NCBI RefSeq assembly: GCF_009712475.1
Contig: NZ_VCJO01000001.1
Location: 558,001-622,000, forward strand
DNA from: Micromonospora sp. CP22
GTDB lineage: Bacteria > Actinomycetota > Actinomycetes > Mycobacteriales > Micromonosporaceae
Reading direction: 5' to 3'
DNA: 64,000 nucleotides
Below, piece after piece: positions 62,683 to 64,000 of the stretch; within the stretch, counting starts at the first letter, position 1, and every line of letters begins with the position of its first letter. Under the pieces are notes generated by a model. That model did no database searches. It was given only the letters and a program-made list of their open reading frames with translations, and had not been told where the DNA came from. Both the position numbers and the translations under genes were made by a program.

Positions 62683-62746
62683 GCACCGCCGAAGTTCGTC
62701 AACAGCGATCCACGGGGGATCGCAGTGAGAGAGAGGTGACCGGGCG

Positions 62747-63112
62747 ATGAGTCTGGCGTTGGCCCCGCTCGACGTGAGCGTCGAGGTGGAGGCGAACCTG
62801 CCCTGCCGGAAGTTCGACCCCGACCTGTGGTTCTCCGACTCGCCCACCGAGCTGGAACTGGCCAAGTCGCTCTGCGGGGACTGCCCGCTGCGCGTCGAGT
62901 GCCTGGCCGGCGCGGTCGAGCGAGCCGAGCCGTGGGGCGTCTGGGGCGGCGAGATCTTCGAGCGTGGCGCGGTCGTTCCGCGCAAGCGGCCCCGTGGCCG
63001 CCCGCGCAAGGAGGACCTTGCCCGAGACGCCGAGTTGCGGGTCGAGGCGGAGGCACGACTGGCGGCCAATGGCCTCGCCACGTCGCGCAACGCGGTCCGG
63101 CTGGCTGCCTGA
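62747..63112 (+). CDS. whiB7: WhiB7 antibiotic-resistance transcription activator
   Basis: 121 aa. The [4Fe-4S] ligands are Cys20, Cys43, Cys46 and Cys52 (C-x2-C-x5-C). GVWGGEIF is the WhiB beta-turn. RGRPRK (about residues 83-88) is the AT-hook that distinguishes WhiB7. It binds the SigA RNA polymerase and induces intrinsic resistance genes after ribosome-targeting antibiotics. The ATG has GAGGTGA 8 nt upstream. It is preceded by a long attenuator leader and follows uvrD2, the conserved Rv3198c-Rv3197A order. Confidence 0.96.
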   Translation: MSLALAPLDVSVEVEANLPCRKFDPDLWFSDSPTELELAKSLCGDCPLRVECLAGAVERAEPWGVWGGEIFERGAVVPRKRPRGRPRKEDLARDAELRVEAEARLAANGLATSRNAVRLAA

Positions 63113-63200
63113 CATGTTCCCGATTCGGATCAACCCCGCCGGTGTCGTACCGGCCGAGAGAAAGCTGACCACGATGCTGTCCCTTTCGAACGGAGCCGAC

Positions 63201-63350
63201 ATGTACCTACTTCAAGAAGCGTTGTCCAGGGCTCGAATGCTCCGGCCTCAGGCCGGTCGCAGCACCACGAGCACTGAGGCAACCCGATCCGCCCGTACCG
63301 TCGCCATGGCCGGCCGCGCCCGGTCAGCTCGCGAACTGGGCGTTCTGTAG
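63201..63350 (+). CDS. Small protein (49 aa) downstream of whiB7
   Basis: The ATG at 63201 has GGAG 6 nt upstream. It begins MYLLQEALSRARMLRPQ and is Arg/Ala/Thr-rich after that. An alternative ATG nine codons upstream (63174) is in frame. The N-terminal amphipathic helix resembles small actinobacterial peptides of unknown role, but no family can be named. It ends at TAG before a hairpin terminator. Confidence 0.5.
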   Translation: MYLLQEALSRARMLRPQAGRSTTSTEATRSARTVAMAGRARSARELGVL

Positions 63351-63364
63351 GACCACACCGCAGA

Positions 63365-63398
63365 CGGCGGGCGGGGACCGATCGGTCCCCGCCCGCCG
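63365..63398. terminator. 34-nt perfect palindrome between convergent genes
   Basis: CGGCGGGCGGGGACCGA and its exact complement TCGGTCCCCGCCCGCCG meet at GATC, giving a stem of up to 15 bp, followed by CATTTCG. It separates the whiB7 unit from the convergent ABC1-kinase gene. Confidence 0.75.
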
Positions 63399-63412
63399 CA
63401 TTTCGTACCGGG

Positions 63413-64000
63413 TCAGCTGACGGCGGCGAATCCCGGCAGCCAGCGTTCCAGGATGCCTCGATAGGGGGCCTTGGCCTCCAGTTGGCACAGCACCCCGATC
63501 GACCCGAGCGTCACCCGGTGGATGAGCAGGTAGGACGGCGGCAGGTTGAGTTGCCGGCTGAGCTGGTACGCCGGGGAGCGCGGGTTGGCCAGCCGGGTGG
63601 CTTCGGCGCGCAGCCAGGCCCGGGTGAACCGGAACTCGTCGGCGGCGATCGGCTCCAACATCGGACGCAGGAATTCCAGCAGCGCCTGCGCGTCGATCGG
63701 CTCGTCGGTGCTGACGAAACCCTCGGCCCGCAGCCCGGCCACCACCTCGTCGGCATCGCCGCGCAGGGCCAGCCCGGCGATGCGACCGATCGGTTCCGGT
63801 GTGCCCTCCGGCATCCGGGCCACCGCTCCGAAGTCGATGACACCGAGTCGGCCGTCGGGTAGCAGCCGGAAGTTACCCGGATGCGGGTCGGCGTGCAGCA
63901 GCCCGGCCCGGGCGGGCGCGGACAGGTGGAGGGTGGCCATCAGCCGGCCCGCCTCGTCGCGCTGTTCCTCGCTGCCGGACCGGATGATGTCGGCCAGCGG
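63413..64000 (-). CDS. ABC1/AarF-UbiB-family atypical kinase, C-terminal part (cut by window edge)
   Basis: The last 195 residues are present; the N-terminus lies beyond base 64000. LLHADPHPGNFRLLPDGRLGVIDFG contains the HADPHPGN catalytic-loop and DFG metal-binding signatures of the ABC1/UbiB family (quoted as adjoining parts HADPHPGNFRLLPD and GRLGVIDFG). The C-terminus is helical. Family members are ATPases linked to quinone and lipid metabolism. The neighbourhood matches Rv3197, adjacent to whiB7. Confidence 0.9.
   Translation of the reverse strand, partial: PLADIIRSGSEEQRDEAGRLMATLHLSAPARAGLLHADPHPGNFRLLPDGRLGVIDFGAVARMPEGTPEPIGRIAGLALRGDADEVVAGLRAEGFVSTDEPIDAQALLEFLRPMLEPIAADEFRFTRAWLRAEATRLANPRSPAYQLSRQLNLPPSYLLIHRVTLGSIGVLCQLEAKAPYRGILERWLPGFAAVS

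Overview
The window is GC-rich with strong G/C third-position bias and many GTG starts. It carries mshB, mycoredoxin, WhiB7, AdnAB, FdxC and DUF397/DUF5753 genes, so it comes from an actinomycete chromosome. Gene content and several intergenic repeats look like Micromonosporaceae (Micromonospora or Salinispora type); the family assignment is an inference. I saw no tRNA, rRNA, CRISPR array, prophage or insertion sequence.

Layout. 1-4100: the 5' part of valS and a two-gene heterodimeric ABC exporter, all on the minus strand. 4100-4436: a 123-bp long inverted repeat. 4437-6376: an alkylation-repair pair (Ada/AraC/AlkA fusion plus Ogt). 6508-8532: a hypothetical gene, ychF and a PH-domain protein. 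8575-14151: a TetR gene divergent from a four-gene, fully overlapping operon (DrrAB-type ABC exporter, SNF2 helicase, SWIM zinc-finger protein), the most unusual system here. 14138-19021: a pterin-dehydratase-like gene, a MutT-type Nudix gene and sdhCAB. 19291-24463: tldD/tldE and an S9 peptidase. 24559-29029: mshB with a membrane partner, another membrane protein, a GNAT gene, and fdxC-dapC. 29159-36336: M48 peptidase, tyrA, SIMPL protein, a P-loop kinase and a very large membrane hydrolase-like protein. 36442-44457: acetyltransferase, secreted subtilase, dapD and dapE (divergent), a small basic protein and two LOG-family genes. 44677-51485: adnA-adnB. 51717-64000: cold-shock protein, two M16 peptidases, nudC, a WhiJ-type regulator with a DUF397 partner, an MFS exporter, mrx1, uvrD2, whiB7 and the start of an ABC1-kinase gene.

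How the genes work together. DapC, DapD and DapE are three steps of the succinylase route to meso-diaminopimelate. MshB makes mycothiol, and mycoredoxin-1 uses it. AdnAB, UvrD2, AdaA/AlkA and Ogt are DNA-repair functions. From memory, the gene orders match two separate blocks of the Mycobacterium tuberculosis chromosome (about Rv1170-Rv1205 and Rv3197-Rv3202c), brought close together here.

Regulation visible in the sequence. Ten genes start 6-8 nt after a TAnnnT -10 hexamer, which is the signature of leaderless transcripts. whiB7 has a roughly 500-nt leader with a small ORF and mutually exclusive antiterminator and terminator hairpins. The cold-shock gene has a structured leader. A shared palindrome (CATACYCGGTATG) lies upstream of two unrelated genes.
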